DNA from: an uncultured Oscillospiraceae bacterium
GTDB lineage: Bacteria; Bacillota; Clostridia; Oscillospirales; Ruminococcaceae
Length of the DNA: 64,000 nucleotides
Direction: 5' to 3'
Assembly: GCA_949295465.1 (NCBI GenBank)
Contig: CASFKY010000053.1
Location: forward strand, 1-64,000
Shown here: one piece after another, positions 23,873 to 33,544 of the stretch
Position numbering within the stretch: position 1 is the first letter of the stretch
Layout of the letters: every line of letters starts with the position of its first letter
The notes under the pieces: generated by a model
The model's input: the letters and a program-made list of their open reading frames with translations, nothing else
Database searches by the model: none
What the model was told of the DNA's origin: nothing
Made by a program: the position numbers and the translations under genes

Positions 23873-26800
23873 ATGACATTGCAACAAGAACACTCCCCCG
23901 CCCTGGCCCTGGCTGTGGGCATCGACATCGGCTCCACCACCACCAAGGTGGCCGTTCTGGACCCGAACCTGGAAACCCTCCTCTACTCGGACTACCAGCG
24001 GCACCACGCCCACCAGGCCCAGAGCGTTTTGCTGGTGCTGGAGACTCTGGAACAGAAATTTCCCGGCCAGGCCTTCCGCTTCTGTCTCACCGGCTCGGGG
24101 GCCAAGCCCATTGCGGAGGGGCTCAATCTGCCCTTTGCCCAGGAGGTGGCGGCCAATGCCGCCGCCCTCAAGCGCCGTTACCGGCGGGTAGGCAGCGCCA
24201 TTGAGCTGGGCGGCCAGGATGCCAAGATGATCTTTTTCCAGACCGACCCGGCCACCGGCGAGCTGAACGTGGCGGACATGCGGATGAACGGCAGCTGTGC
24301 CGGCGGCACCGGCGCCTTCATCGACGAGATCGCCTCCCTGCTGAAGGTGCCGGTGCAGGACTTCAACGCCCTGGCCGAAAAGGGCAGCTGCGTCTATGAC
24401 ATCTCGGGCCGGTGCGGCGTCTATGCCAAAACCGACATCCAGCCTCTTCTGAACCAGGGGGTAGCCAAGGCGGATCTGGCCCTCTCGGCCTTCCACGCCA
24501 TTGCCAAGCAGACCATCGGCGGTCTGGCCCAGGGGCTGGAGATCACCCGGCCGGTGGCCTTTGAGGGGGGGCCTCTCACCTTCAACCCGGTGCTGGTGCG
24601 GGTATTTGCCCAGCGGCTGGGCCTGAAGGAGGAGGAGATCCTGCTGCCTCCCCACCCTGAACTGATGGTGGCCTGCGGCGCCGCCGTCTGTGCCGGGACG
24701 GTATTTGACCAGGAAAGCCAGCCCATGCAGCCTGCCGGGCTGCTGGAGGAGCTGAGAAGCGGACGGCTGCAAGAGACGGAAGCCCAGGGGCCGGCCTCCC
24801 GCCCCTTTTTTGAATCTCCTGAAGAGCTGGAAGCTTTTCGGGCCCGCAACCCCAAGCATCCCCTTGCCTGGAAACAGCCCCAACCGGGGGAGGAGGTATA
24901 TGCCTACCTGGGCATCGACTCGGGCAGCACCACCACCAAGTTCGTGCTGATGGACGACCGGGAGGAACTGCTGGGCTCCTTTTATGCCTCCAACGCCGGC
25001 GAGCCCCTGAAAGTGGCCAAGAAGGCCCTGCTGGAGATGCGGGATCGGTATCGGAAAGCGGGCGCCCGGCTGCACATCCTGGCGGCGGGCACCACCGGCT
25101 ACGGGGAGATGCTGTTTGCCAAAGCCTTCGGGGCCGAATATCACACGGTGGAGACAGTGGCCCACGCCCGGGCAGCCCGGAAATATGTGAAGGATGCCAC
25201 CTTCATTCTGGACATCGGCGGCCAGGACATGAAGGCCATGTGGCTGGACAAGGGGATCATCACCAACATCCTGGTGAACGAGGCCTGCTCCTCCGGCTGC
25301 GGCTCCTTTCTGGAAAATTTCGCCTCCTCCCTGGGCATCCCCACCCGGCAGATCGAGACGGCGGCCTTCTCCTCCCCCCATCCGGCGGTACTGGGCAGCC
25401 GGTGCACCGTGTTCATGAACAGCAGCATCATCACCGAGCAGCGCAACGGCAAGAGCCCCGAGGACATCATGGCCGGGCTCTGCCGCTCCATCATCGAGAA
25501 CGTGTTCACCAAGGTGATCCGCCTGTCCAACCTGGATTCTCTGGGCGAGCGGGTGGTGGTGCAGGGCGGCACCTTTGAGAACGACGCGGTGCTGCGGGCC
25601 ATGGAGGAGTACATCGGGCGGCCGGTGACCAGAGCCCCCTACCCCGGCCTGATGGGGGCCATCGGCATGGCCCTGATCACCCGGGAGCGGTACCACAAGA
25701 ACCCGGACCGCCGCACCTTCCTGGGGCTGGACGAACTGGAGAACTTCTCCTACCACCAGGAGGAAAATGCCCCCTGCCCCTTCTGCACCAATCACTGCAA
25801 GCGCACCATCCTGCGCTTTTCCAACGGGGAGGCCTGGATCACCAACAACCGCTGCGAGCGGGGAGAAATCCTGGGCGACCCCAAGGATGAGACGGTGCGC
25901 CGCCAGCTGAAGGACACGGTGCAGCGGGCCCGCTCGGTGCCCAACCTCTACCGGGACCGGGAGGCCCTTCTGCTGCGGGAATACCCCTTCCCCGCCCCCG
26001 CCCGGGACCGGGGCATCACCATCGGCATCCCCCGGGTGCTCTTTTTCTGGGAGACGCTGCCCTTCTGGGGCACCTTTTTGCGGGCGCTGGGCTTCCGGGT
26101 CCAGCTCTCCGACCCCAGCACCCGGAAGATCTACGAGCAGGGCATCTCGGCGGTCACCTCCGACACAGTCTGCTTCCCCGCCAAACTGGTCCACGGCCAT
26201 CTGCGCAACCTGGCCCAGAAAAAGGTGGATCGGATCTTCCTGCCCGCGGTGACCGCCGTGCCCTCCGAGAATACCCAGAAGACCAGTCAGTCCATGTGCG
26301 CCGTGGTAAAGGGGTATCCCCTGGTCATCGGCAACTCGGACAATCCGGAAAAGCTCTGGGGCATCCCCTATGACGCCCCCCTGTTCTACTGGTACACCCC
26401 CGAGGACCAGAAAAAACAGCTGAAAGAGTACATGAAGAAAAAATTCCAGATCCCCGAGGAGGAGACGCTGGCGGCTCTGGAGGCGGCCAACAAGGCCCAG
26501 GAGACCTTCCACACCGAGCTGAAGGCCCGGGGCAGCCAGGTGCTGGCCCAGGCGGAACAGAGCGGAAACTTTGCGGTGGTGCTGGCCTCCCGCCCCTACC
26601 AAAACGACGCCCTGGTGAACCACGAGCTGCCGGAAATCTTCACTGGCATGGGAATCCCGGTGCTCACCGCCGACGCCCTGCCCGGCACCGAGCAGGAGGA
26701 CCTGAGCATGAGCCGGCTGAACATCGTGAACAACTTCCACGCCCGGATGCTCTCCTCGGCCATCCTGGCCGCCAAGAACCCCCATCTGGAATATGTGCAG

Positions 26801-28246
26801 ATCGTGAGCTTCGGCTGCGGCCATGACGCCTACCTTTCCGACGAGATCACCCGGCTGATGAAGGAGATCTCCGGCAAGATTCCCCTGATCCTGAAGGTGG
26901 ATGAGAGCGACATTCAGGGACCCCTGCGGATCCGGGTGCGCTCCTTCTTGGAGACGGTGTCCATGCGGCGGGCCCTGGGCGAGGACCCGGAGCCCCATTC
27001 CCTGGCCGACCCCTACCCGGTGAAATTTGAGAAATCGGACCGGGAAAAGACGGTGCTGGTGCCCAACACCTCCCACGCCTTCTGTCGGCTGCTCTCGGCG
27101 GTATTCCGCACCCAGGGCATCCGGGCCGTGCCCCTGGAGGTGGGGCGGGAGGAGGCCATTGAGATGGGCAAGCGGTATGTGCACAACGACATCTGTTTCC
27201 CCGCCCAGATGGTGGTGGGCGAGATCCTCAGCGCCCTGCGCAGCGGCAAATACGACCTGGAGCACACCGCCGTGGCCATGGCCAAGTACATTGGCGACTG
27301 CCGGCTGACCCATTACAGCGCCCTTTTGCGCAAGGCCATGGACGACGCGGGCTTTGCCCGGGTGCCCATCCTCACCAATGACGACCAGGACTCCCACCAT
27401 CTCCACCCGGGATTTCATTTGAACCTGCTCTCCTCCGCCCGCATTGCCTTCGGGCTGCCCATGATCGACGCCCTGGAGGAACTGCTGCGGAAGATCCGCC
27501 CCTATGAAAAGATCCCGGGCAGCGCCAACAAGGCCTTTGACCAGGCCCTGGACGCGGTGATCGAGGGGATGGAACACGCCGGCATCCGGGGGGCCGAAAA
27601 AGGGCTGCGCCGGGGCATCCAGATCCTGAAAGAGGTGCCCTATGATCGGTCCCATCCCCGGCCCCGGGTGCTGATCGTGGGTGAGTACCTGCTCAACTTC
27701 CACCCGGGCGCCAACCGGGACATCGAGGCCTATCTGGAGAAGAACGGCTTTGAGATCATTGAGGCCCGGATGACCGACGTGATCCAGAAGACCTACTTTT
27801 ATCAGGACAGCCAGATCCGGGAAAAACATGTGCATCGTCCCGGCTTCACCAAGATCTGGTGCAGCACTGCCGATCACTTCTTTGACATGGCCCACAATCT
27901 CACCGATCGGATCGCCTGCGCCCATCCCCTCTACCAGAAGGCGGCCCGGATCCAGCAATTGGCCCAGAAGAGCGACCCCATCATCCCCCACACCTTTGAT
28001 GCCGGCGAGGGGATTCTGATTCCCGGAGAGATTCTCCACCACGCAGAGGAGGGCTGCCGGGCCTTCGTGATTTTGCAGCCCTTCGGCTGCCTGCCCAACC
28101 ATGTGGTGGGCCGGGGCATCACCAAAAAGATCAAGGAGGAATATCCCGACGCCCAGATCCTGCCTTTGGACTACGACCCGGACGCCAGCTTTGCCAACAT
28201 CGAAAACCGGCTCCAGATGCTGGTGATGAACGCACACAACGTCTGA
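23873..28246 (+). CDS. Giant fusion: two BcrAD/BadFG-type activase domains plus 2-hydroxyacyl-CoA dehydratase-like domains
   Basis: A 1457-residue protein. Two ATP-binding activase modules start at about residue 15 (GIDIGSTTTKVAVL) and 346 (LGIDSGSTTTKFVLM). Each has the Cys that bridges a 4Fe-4S cluster in homodimeric activators (Cys142 in NGSCAGGTGAF; Cys472/Cys476 in ACSSGCGSF). A CPFCTNHC motif (Cys635-642) precedes a DUF2229-like domain (about 690-910). The last 400 residues resemble HgdB-type dehydratase subunits. Such fusions are widespread in Firmicutes with unknown substrates. By analogy it would use ATP to drive one-electron reduction of a partner or of its own cluster. Confidence 0.88.
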   Translation: MTLQQEHSPALALAVGIDIGSTTTKVAVLDPNLETLLYSDYQRHHAHQAQSVLLVLETLEQKFPGQAFRFCLTGSGAKPIAEGLNLPFAQEVAANAAALKRRYRRVGSAIELGGQDAKMIFFQTDPATGELNVADMRMNGSCAGGTGAFIDEIASLLKVPVQDFNALAEKGSCVYDISGRCGVYAKTDIQPLLNQGVAKADLALSAFHAIAKQTIGGLAQGLEITRPVAFEGGPLTFNPVLVRVFAQRLGLKEEEILLPPHPELMVACGAAVCAGTVFDQESQPMQPAGLLEELRSGRLQETEAQGPASRPFFESPEELEAFRARNPKHPLAWKQPQPGEEVYAYLGIDSGSTTTKFVLMDDREELLGSFYASNAGEPLKVAKKALLEMRDRYRKAGARLHILAAGTTGYGEMLFAKAFGAEYHTVETVAHARAARKYVKDATFILDIGGQDMKAMWLDKGIITNILVNEACSSGCGSFLENFASSLGIPTRQIETAAFSSPHPAVLGSRCTVFMNSSIITEQRNGKSPEDIMAGLCRSIIENVFTKVIRLSNLDSLGERVVVQGGTFENDAVLRAMEEYIGRPVTRAPYPGLMGAIGMALITRERYHKNPDRRTFLGLDELENFSYHQEENAPCPFCTNHCKRTILRFSNGEAWITNNRCERGEILGDPKDETVRRQLKDTVQRARSVPNLYRDREALLLREYPFPAPARDRGITIGIPRVLFFWETLPFWGTFLRALGFRVQLSDPSTRKIYEQGISAVTSDTVCFPAKLVHGHLRNLAQKKVDRIFLPAVTAVPSENTQKTSQSMCAVVKGYPLVIGNSDNPEKLWGIPYDAPLFYWYTPEDQKKQLKEYMKKKFQIPEEETLAALEAANKAQETFHTELKARGSQVLAQAEQSGNFAVVLASRPYQNDALVNHELPEIFTGMGIPVLTADALPGTEQEDLSMSRLNIVNNFHARMLSSAILAAKNPHLEYVQIVSFGCGHDAYLSDEITRLMKEISGKIPLILKVDESDIQGPLRIRVRSFLETVSMRRALGEDPEPHSLADPYPVKFEKSDREKTVLVPNTSHAFCRLLSAVFRTQGIRAVPLEVGREEAIEMGKRYVHNDICFPAQMVVGEILSALRSGKYDLEHTAVAMAKYIGDCRLTHYSALLRKAMDDAGFARVPILTNDDQDSHHLHPGFHLNLLSSARIAFGLPMIDALEELLRKIRPYEKIPGSANKAFDQALDAVIEGMEHAGIRGAEKGLRRGIQILKEVPYDRSHPRPRVLIVGEYLLNFHPGANRDIEAYLEKNGFEIIEARMTDVIQKTYFYQDSQIREKHVHRPGFTKIWCSTADHFFDMAHNLTDRIACAHPLYQKAARIQQLAQKSDPIIPHTFDAGEGILIPGEILHHAEEGCRAFVILQPFGCLPNHVVGRGITKKIKEEYPDAQILPLDYDPDASFANIENRLQMLVMNAHNV

Positions 28247-28264
28247 ACCCGCGGCAGAAACAAA

Positions 28265-28300
28265 AAATCCCCCCGACCGAAAAGGTCGGGGGGATTTTTG
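28265..28300. terminator. Bidirectional terminator between the activase fusion and cstA
   Basis: A 14-base stem, ATCCCCCCGACC with GGTCGGGGGGAT at its heart, a GAAAA loop, and flanking A- and T-runs. It serves both convergent genes. Confidence 0.9.
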
Positions 28301-28334
28301 TTTCAACGTTCAGGGGTCAATACCCGGCAGACAC

Positions 28335-30017
28335 TCAGGCAGCCTGAGCCTCGCTCTCGGTATTGCCGAACAGGTACTTGCAGCCGTCGATCAGCAGCAG
28401 CACCGCCAGCACCAGCATGGGAACGATGATGATGCTCTGCAGCACGTCGGTGAACATAGTGGTGGCATCCAGGCCGCCGCCCATCACAGACTGCACGCGG
28501 GAGATCAGGGTCAGCACCAGGCTGGACATGGAGGCCAGAGCCATGAAGAACATGGGGATGATGAGCATCTTGTAGCCCTTGCCGATCTTCTTCAGGAAGA
28601 CGGCGGCAGCCATCAGAGCGGGCACAGCCACCATCTGGTTGGCAGCGCCGAACAGAGGCCAGATCTTGTCATAGCCGGCAACCACCAGCAGGCCGGCAAA
28701 GGCCAGGTTCACGATGGTGGATATGTACTTGTTCTGCAGAGCGGTCTGCAGGCCAGTGGGCTGAGCGCCCTCCTTGGGCTGGAACATCTCCTGCAGGGTG
28801 AAGCGGCCCAGACGGCAGCAGGTATCCAGAGAGGTGAGGCAGAAGGCGGACACGGCCAGGCAGATGACGGTGTAAGCCACCTCGGCGGCCTGGGCGCCCA
28901 TGCCCATGGTCTCAAAGAAGGTACGCACGCCGGTGGCGAAGACCACGGCGGGGGTGCCGATGGCGGCGTAAGCGCCGTCGCTGGTCAGGTTGCCCACGCA
29001 GACCAGGCTGATCACAGCCAGCACGCACTCGATGAGCATGCCGCCGTAGCCGATCATCTTGGCGTCCTTCTCATTGCTGATCTGCTTGGAAGTGGTGCCG
29101 GAAGCGATCAGGGAATGGAAGCCGGACACAGCGCCGCAGGCGATGGTGATGAACAGGGTGGGGAACAGGTAGGTGCCGTTCAGCTTCCAGCCGATGAAGG
29201 CGGGCAGCTGGATGTCGGGGTTGGCACCAAAGATGCCGATCACCGCGCAGATGATCATGAAGTACAGCAGGAAGCTGTTCAGGTAGTCACGGGGCTGCAG
29301 CAGAATCCACACAGGGGTGACGGAAGCGATGGCGCAGTACACAAAGACCACCACACGCCAGAAGGTGACGTTGTCCACCACCAGGGGGAAGTAGATGCCA
29401 CCGACCACGCACAGGGCCAGCACAATGACGCCCACCACGCTGGAGATGAACAGGGGGGTATGCTTGCGGTACACCGCAAAGCCGAAGGCGATGGCCATGG
29501 GGATGAACAGAAGGCTGGCCATGGCCACGCTGCCGCTGCCGCCGGTGGAGGGGGCGAAGGTCTTGGCCACGATGTCGGCAAAGGCGGCGTCCACCAGCAG
29601 CATCACCAGCCAGGTGAAGACGCTGAACATCATCTTGCACTTATGGCTCAGGGAAACTTCCAGCACTTCGCCGATGGATTTGCCCTTGTTGCGGATGGAG
29701 ACGAACAGGGCGCTGAAGTCCTGCACGGCGCCGATGAAAATACCGCCCAGCAGAATCCACAGCAGGCAGGGCAGCCAGCCGAAATAGGCAGCCTGGATGG
29801 GGCCGTTGATGGGGCCCGCGCCGGCGATAGAAGCAAAATGATGACCCAGCAGCACAGGAGCCTTGGCGGGGCAGTAGTCCACACCATCCTCCAGCTCAAA
29901 GGCAGGGGTCTTGCGAGCAGGATCGATGCCCCACTGTTTCACCAGCCAGCCGCCGTAACCGACATAGCCGACCAGCAAAACAACGATGGCAATCAGCAGC
30001 AATACGATACCACTCAT
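28335..30017 (-). CDS. cstA: CstA family carbon-starvation transporter
   Basis: A 560-residue integral membrane protein with about 14-16 helices. Family signatures include LLGHHFASIAGAGPINGPIQ, GGIFIGAVQDFSALFVSIRN and GTTSKQISNEKDAK. CstA proteins import pyruvate or peptides. A good ribosome site (AAGGAGG) precedes the ATG. It follows, in the same direction and 82 bases downstream, the T-box-controlled unknown gene, so both probably form one operon responding to an uncharged tRNA. It ends at a strong terminator. Confidence 0.93.
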   Translation of the reverse strand: MSGIVLLLIAIVVLLVGYVGYGGWLVKQWGIDPARKTPAFELEDGVDYCPAKAPVLLGHHFASIAGAGPINGPIQAAYFGWLPCLLWILLGGIFIGAVQDFSALFVSIRNKGKSIGEVLEVSLSHKCKMMFSVFTWLVMLLVDAAFADIVAKTFAPSTGGSGSVAMASLLFIPMAIAFGFAVYRKHTPLFISSVVGVIVLALCVVGGIYFPLVVDNVTFWRVVVFVYCAIASVTPVWILLQPRDYLNSFLLYFMIICAVIGIFGANPDIQLPAFIGWKLNGTYLFPTLFITIACGAVSGFHSLIASGTTSKQISNEKDAKMIGYGGMLIECVLAVISLVCVGNLTSDGAYAAIGTPAVVFATGVRTFFETMGMGAQAAEVAYTVICLAVSAFCLTSLDTCCRLGRFTLQEMFQPKEGAQPTGLQTALQNKYISTIVNLAFAGLLVVAGYDKIWPLFGAANQMVAVPALMAAAVFLKKIGKGYKMLIIPMFFMALASMSSLVLTLISRVQSVMGGGLDATTMFTDVLQSIIIVPMLVLAVLLLIDGCKYLFGNTESEAQAA

Positions 30018-30099
30018 TGTTTTGATTCCTCCTTATGTTTCAACATACAATCTATGCCCATAAACGGGCTCTCGCCCGCGGCACCTTGTTTTGGGGACC

Positions 30100-30642
30100 T
30101 CAGCCCTCACCGGCCAGCTTTTTCAGCACCGACTGATGGAACTTGCGCAGTACCCGGCCGTCCCGGTTGGTGTAGATCTTTTTGCCTTCCAGATCCACCA
30201 GCACGATCCGGCCCTCACTGTAGCCCCGCAGGTAAAAATGATAGAACTTCTGGAACCGAAACCGCTTTACGGCCCGGACGGTGTCCGCATCCGGGCTTTT
30301 GGCCGAGATGAGCACCAGGGTCAGGTAAGTGTACATGTGGTCCTTGGGCATGGAAGGCTGCCCCTTGCGGGCCAGCACCGGCTCCATATACTCCCGCACC
30401 ACCGCCTTCAGCCGAGCGATCTCCTCCGGGCCGGGGGCTTCCTGGTAGGTGGAAAACAGGCAGTACTCGTGGCTGTCCACCGCCCAGATCTGGGCCTTTT
30501 TCACCAGCACATACTTGTCCACATGGGCGTGGAAGGCGCCGCAGGCCGCATATTCCCGGCCCTGGATATGGGCGGGCTTTTCCAGGTCGAAGCTGCCCTC
30601 GTAATAGGGCAGCAGCTTTTCAAAATACTCGGCTGCCTGCAC
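30100..30642 (-). CDS. Unknown protein controlled by a T-box (180 aa)
   Basis: Starts at a GTG (VQAAEYFEKLLPYYEGSFDL) with a perfect AAGGAGGAG seven bases upstream; the open frame upstream of it runs through the T-box RNA and is not coding. The protein mixes helices and strands with no membrane segment. Noticeable stretches are HVDKYVLVKKAQIW, a mid-protein DHMYTYLTLVLIS and a basic C-terminal half (RFRFQKFYHFYLRGYSEG). I do not recognise a family. Position between a T-box and cstA suggests a soluble partner of CstA-mediated uptake or an amino-acid-related role; this is inference. Confidence 0.8.
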   Translation of the reverse strand: MQAAEYFEKLLPYYEGSFDLEKPAHIQGREYAACGAFHAHVDKYVLVKKAQIWAVDSHEYCLFSTYQEAPGPEEIARLKAVVREYMEPVLARKGQPSMPKDHMYTYLTLVLISAKSPDADTVRAVKRFRFQKFYHFYLRGYSEGRIVLVDLEGKKIYTNRDGRVLRKFHQSVLKKLAGEG

Positions 30643-30666
30643 GGCCGCGCTCCTCCTTCCCGGGAC

Positions 30667-30905
30667 AAAAAAACGCTTCGTCTCACAAAGAGACGAAGCG
30701 TAACACTCCGCGGTACCACTCTCGGTCCGCGCCCCGGCGCGGCTGCTTTGCGGGCCTTTGGCCCTGCCTGGTAACGGGCGGTCCCGGCCGGGCCTACTCT
30801 TGCGATGTTCAGCCCGGCAGCTCCCAGGTGAGGGGGATCCTTGCCCCTTGCCGCCTCGCACCAGCCGGCGGCTCTCTGAAAAGCGTTCAAAAGATCCTCA
30901 TGTCC
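30667..30905 (-). ncRNA. T-box leader (tRNA-sensing riboswitch)
   Basis: On the minus strand: a stem I with AGAGAGCCGCCGGCTGGTGC (K-turn and apical GGUUGGUG-type motif), then CTGGGAGCTGC and GCTGAACA; the specifier side ends CGCAAGAGTAGGC. The antiterminator carries the conserved AGAGTGGTACCGCGGAGT (about 30704-30722). A 10-base-pair terminator (ACGCTTCGTC/GACGAAGCG) follows, with seven T. By the usual rule (codon directly before AGUAGG) the specifier is AAG, Lys, at 30799-30801; GCA (Ala) one frame back cannot be excluded. It controls the 180-residue protein and probably cstA. Confidence 0.9.
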
Positions 30906-30982
30906 TGTTCACAACTTTTTCATATTTGCACTTATATAGTTTAATCATGTTGACGGTTTTCGTCAAGGAGCAAATCGCCCAA

Positions 30983-31966
30983 TTATTCCGTTTGAGAGGA
31001 GGTCAGATTCAAGAGTTTTTCATAAAAATCCGGGGTCAAAAGGGGGTTTTGACCTTTGGAGTCAGGGTCTTCCAGCCCGGTTTCGTAGCTGCGGCTGCCC
31101 AAAAGCCGCTCCAGCTCCTGCCGGGGAGTGCGCCCCTGCCAGACGCTGCGGCAGGTCAGAAAGCAGGTCACCGCCTGCCGGGTGGCCTCCCCCAAAAGCC
31201 CCATCACCGTGATCTGACAGGTCTGGCCGGTGTAGGGGTTGCGCCACACCACCGGCAGCTTTTCCTTGTCCGACCGGCGGCAGCCTTTGAGCCGGGCCGG
31301 GGACACATGGCCGGTGAGGCTGCCCTTGCCCCCGAACAGCGGCTCCAGCGCCTCCAACAGCTTTTTCTTGACCCCCAGCCGGCTGACAAAGAGGGTGCGC
31401 AGGAAATGGGCGTGGTGGAAGGAATCTCCCAGCGCCTCCAGGCCCACCTCCACCCCGTACACCTCTTTGAGGCACAGCTGCACCAGCTGGGCCACCTGTA
31501 CCAGGGCCGTGCCGGTGAGCCGGGGGTTGGAATGGGCCGCCGAGACGGCGGCGGTGCCGTAATCCTTTTTATGTAGCTCGCTGTCCAGGGCGATCTCAAA
31601 ATAGCCGTGCCCTCCCGGCATGTCATACAGCTGGCCCTTGCCGGTGACCATGGCCACATAGGGGTGGACCGCGCAGTCGGTGAGATAGTGGGAGATGAAG
31701 CCCAGGGCATAACTCTTCTGGGCCTTGGTGGAGGCGTGATCCACCAGGCTCATCAGGAACGCGCCGGTCTTTTCCCGGTGCATCCGGCTGCCCAGGGCCG
31801 GCAGGTTGGGGACACGCCGGTCCGACGATTTCCAGGCCTCAAAGCAGAAAAACTCGTCCGGCCCGTTGGCCCCGGCGCAGAACGCGGCGGGGTGGATCTG
31901 TTTCATCAGGCCGGCGGTATCCGCGGCCTCGCGGGCCACCCGCACATGGGTGTATCCTTCTGGCAT
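30983..31966 (-). CDS. Zinc-dependent phospholipase C-like protein (327 aa)
   Basis: A cytoplasmic-looking protein with no signal peptide that matches the zinc-dependent phospholipase C-like family of Firmicutes. Metal-type residues are in order: YTHVRVAREA, GPDEFFCF, the motif LGFISHYLTDCAVHPYV with His-x3-Asp-x3-His, and a later SFHHAHFLR. Members of this family in gut Firmicutes have no assigned substrate; without a secretion signal a toxin role is unlikely. It is 18 bases downstream of the MFS gene, probably co-transcribed. Confidence 0.7.
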   Translation of the reverse strand: MPEGYTHVRVAREAADTAGLMKQIHPAAFCAGANGPDEFFCFEAWKSSDRRVPNLPALGSRMHREKTGAFLMSLVDHASTKAQKSYALGFISHYLTDCAVHPYVAMVTGKGQLYDMPGGHGYFEIALDSELHKKDYGTAAVSAAHSNPRLTGTALVQVAQLVQLCLKEVYGVEVGLEALGDSFHHAHFLRTLFVSRLGVKKKLLEALEPLFGGKGSLTGHVSPARLKGCRRSDKEKLPVVWRNPYTGQTCQITVMGLLGEATRQAVTCFLTCRSVWQGRTPRQELERLLGSRSYETGLEDPDSKGQNPLLTPDFYEKLLNLTSSQTE

Positions 31967-31984
31967 AGTGCTACCTCTTTTCCT

Positions 31985-33340
31985 TCAGCGGGATTTGCGC
32001 GAGACCCGGGGCAGCACCAAAAAGTACAGCCCGCCTCCCAGCGCAAAGATCAGCAGAATGCCCAGCATCCCCCAGGGGGCCGCCTGGGCGTTCACCGCCT
32101 CGATCTGGGCCGGGGTGGCGCTGGCGCTGGTCAGGCCCTGGCTGGCCAGGATCCTCCCGGCCGCGGCGGCGCTGATCACTCCCACCAGAGCCGGCCCGAT
32201 GATGGCGCTGAACTTGCCGAAAATGTCATAGAAGCCGAAAAACTCGGCGGAGCGGCTCTTGTCCGGGATGAACCGGCCGAACATGCTGCGGCTGAGGGCC
32301 TGGATGCCCCCCTGGCTGGTGGACACCAGAAAGGCCAGCAGCCAGAACTGCCAGGCGCTCTTCATGAAAAAGCCCACCACGCAGGTGATCACATAGACAA
32401 AGAGCCCCGCCCCCACCATGGCCCGGGCCCCGAACCGGGCGCTGAGCCGGATGTACAAAAGGCAGAAGGGCAGCCCCAGCACCTGCACCATCAAAAGGGC
32501 CAGCATCATGTCGGTGGTGCCCAGGCCCACCATATCCCCGTAGGTGGTGGACATGTGGATCACCGTGTTGACCCCGTCGATATAAAAGAAATAGGCCAGC
32601 AAAAAGACCAGCATCTCCTTGTTGTGCCAGATCTCCCCGGCCGTGCCCCTCAGGCCCCGCAGGGCCCGGCCGGCGGCGCCCCGGCAGAAGGGCTCGCCCC
32701 CCTTCTGCCGCACATTCTTCAAAAAGGGGATGGAAAAGGCCAGCCACCACACCCCGGTAAAGGCAAAGATGAAGGCCAGGCTGGTGAGCATGGGCACCCC
32801 CACCCCGTTCATGACGAGGAAGATCAGCAGCGGGATGGTGCTGCCCCCCAGATACCCCAGGCCGTAGCCCATGGTGGAAACCCGGTCCATCCGCTCGTCG
32901 GTGGTCACATCGGACAAAAAGCTGTCGTAGTAGAGGTTTGCCCCCGCAAAGCCCACGGTGGACAGGATGTACAGCGCCAGGATCGCCCCGGCTACCTTGT
33001 CGGCCAGGGCCGGATTGGTGAAATCAGTGAGGGGCGCACCCCCCAGCAGCAGGCAGCTCAGGCAGCCCAGGGCCAGAAAGACCCCGAACAGCTTTTTGCG
33101 CAGCCCCGCAAAATCCCCAAAGGCCCCAAAAATCGGGGCCGCCAGGGCCACAATGGCCATGGCCAGGCTGGTGGCATAACCCCAGGTGCTGATGCTGGAA
33201 ACCGCGTCCGCCGTGTAGCTGGCCACCGTGTTGAAAAAGATGGGCAGGATGGTGACCACGATCACCGAGTGGGCGCTGTTGGCCCAGTCGTAAAACATCC
33301 AGCTTTTTTCTTCCCGGGTAAAACCTTTGAGCAGATTCAC
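31985..33340 (-). CDS. MFS transporter of the UMF1 (Atg22-like) family
   Basis: A 451-residue membrane protein with 12 predicted helices. It opens with EEKSWMFYDWANSAHSVIVV, the hallmark N-terminus of UMF1 proteins (yeast Atg22 vacuolar amino-acid effluxer relatives). LGYATSLAMAI- and GDFAGLRKKLFG-type loops follow, then IGRA-like SMFGRFIPDKSRSAEFFGFY in the second half. Bacterial members are presumed amino-acid or small-solute exporters without proven substrates. It is followed closely by the phospholipase C-like gene. Confidence 0.88.
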   Translation of the reverse strand: MNLLKGFTREEKSWMFYDWANSAHSVIVVTILPIFFNTVASYTADAVSSISTWGYATSLAMAIVALAAPIFGAFGDFAGLRKKLFGVFLALGCLSCLLLGGAPLTDFTNPALADKVAGAILALYILSTVGFAGANLYYDSFLSDVTTDERMDRVSTMGYGLGYLGGSTIPLLIFLVMNGVGVPMLTSLAFIFAFTGVWWLAFSIPFLKNVRQKGGEPFCRGAAGRALRGLRGTAGEIWHNKEMLVFLLAYFFYIDGVNTVIHMSTTYGDMVGLGTTDMMLALLMVQVLGLPFCLLYIRLSARFGARAMVGAGLFVYVITCVVGFFMKSAWQFWLLAFLVSTSQGGIQALSRSMFGRFIPDKSRSAEFFGFYDIFGKFSAIIGPALVGVISAAAAGRILASQGLTSASATPAQIEAVNAQAAPWGMLGILLIFALGGGLYFLVLPRVSRKSR

Positions 33341-33500
33341 AATACCTTCCCCCGTTTTGATCCGGCCGGGAAAAGACTTCTTCCCTCTTCCCCTGTTTTT
33401 GCCGTTTTTCGTCAGGATTTTCTCACACAGTGTAAGTGTAGCATGGAACGGCCCAAATCACAACCACAACTATTTTACATTTCCCCTCTTTTGGGGCGCA

Positions 33501-33535
33501 AAAAAAGGAACAGGGCCCGGAGGGCTCTGTTCCCG
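33501..33535 (-). terminator. Terminator of the DUF368 gene
   Basis: A GGGAACAGAGCCC / GGGCCCTGTTCC stem on the minus strand, followed by seven T, immediately after the DUF368 stop. Confidence 0.88.
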
Positions 33536-33544
33536 AAAAAAAAT

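Noticed and set aside
23834-28306. Leftward 1490-codon frame
   Set aside because: Antisense of the activase/dehydratase fusion. High GC removes stop codons on the opposite strand.
30643-30861. N-terminal extension of the 180-residue unknown protein
   Set aside because: The stretch is T-box RNA including the terminator. The GTG at 30642 has a perfect ribosome site.
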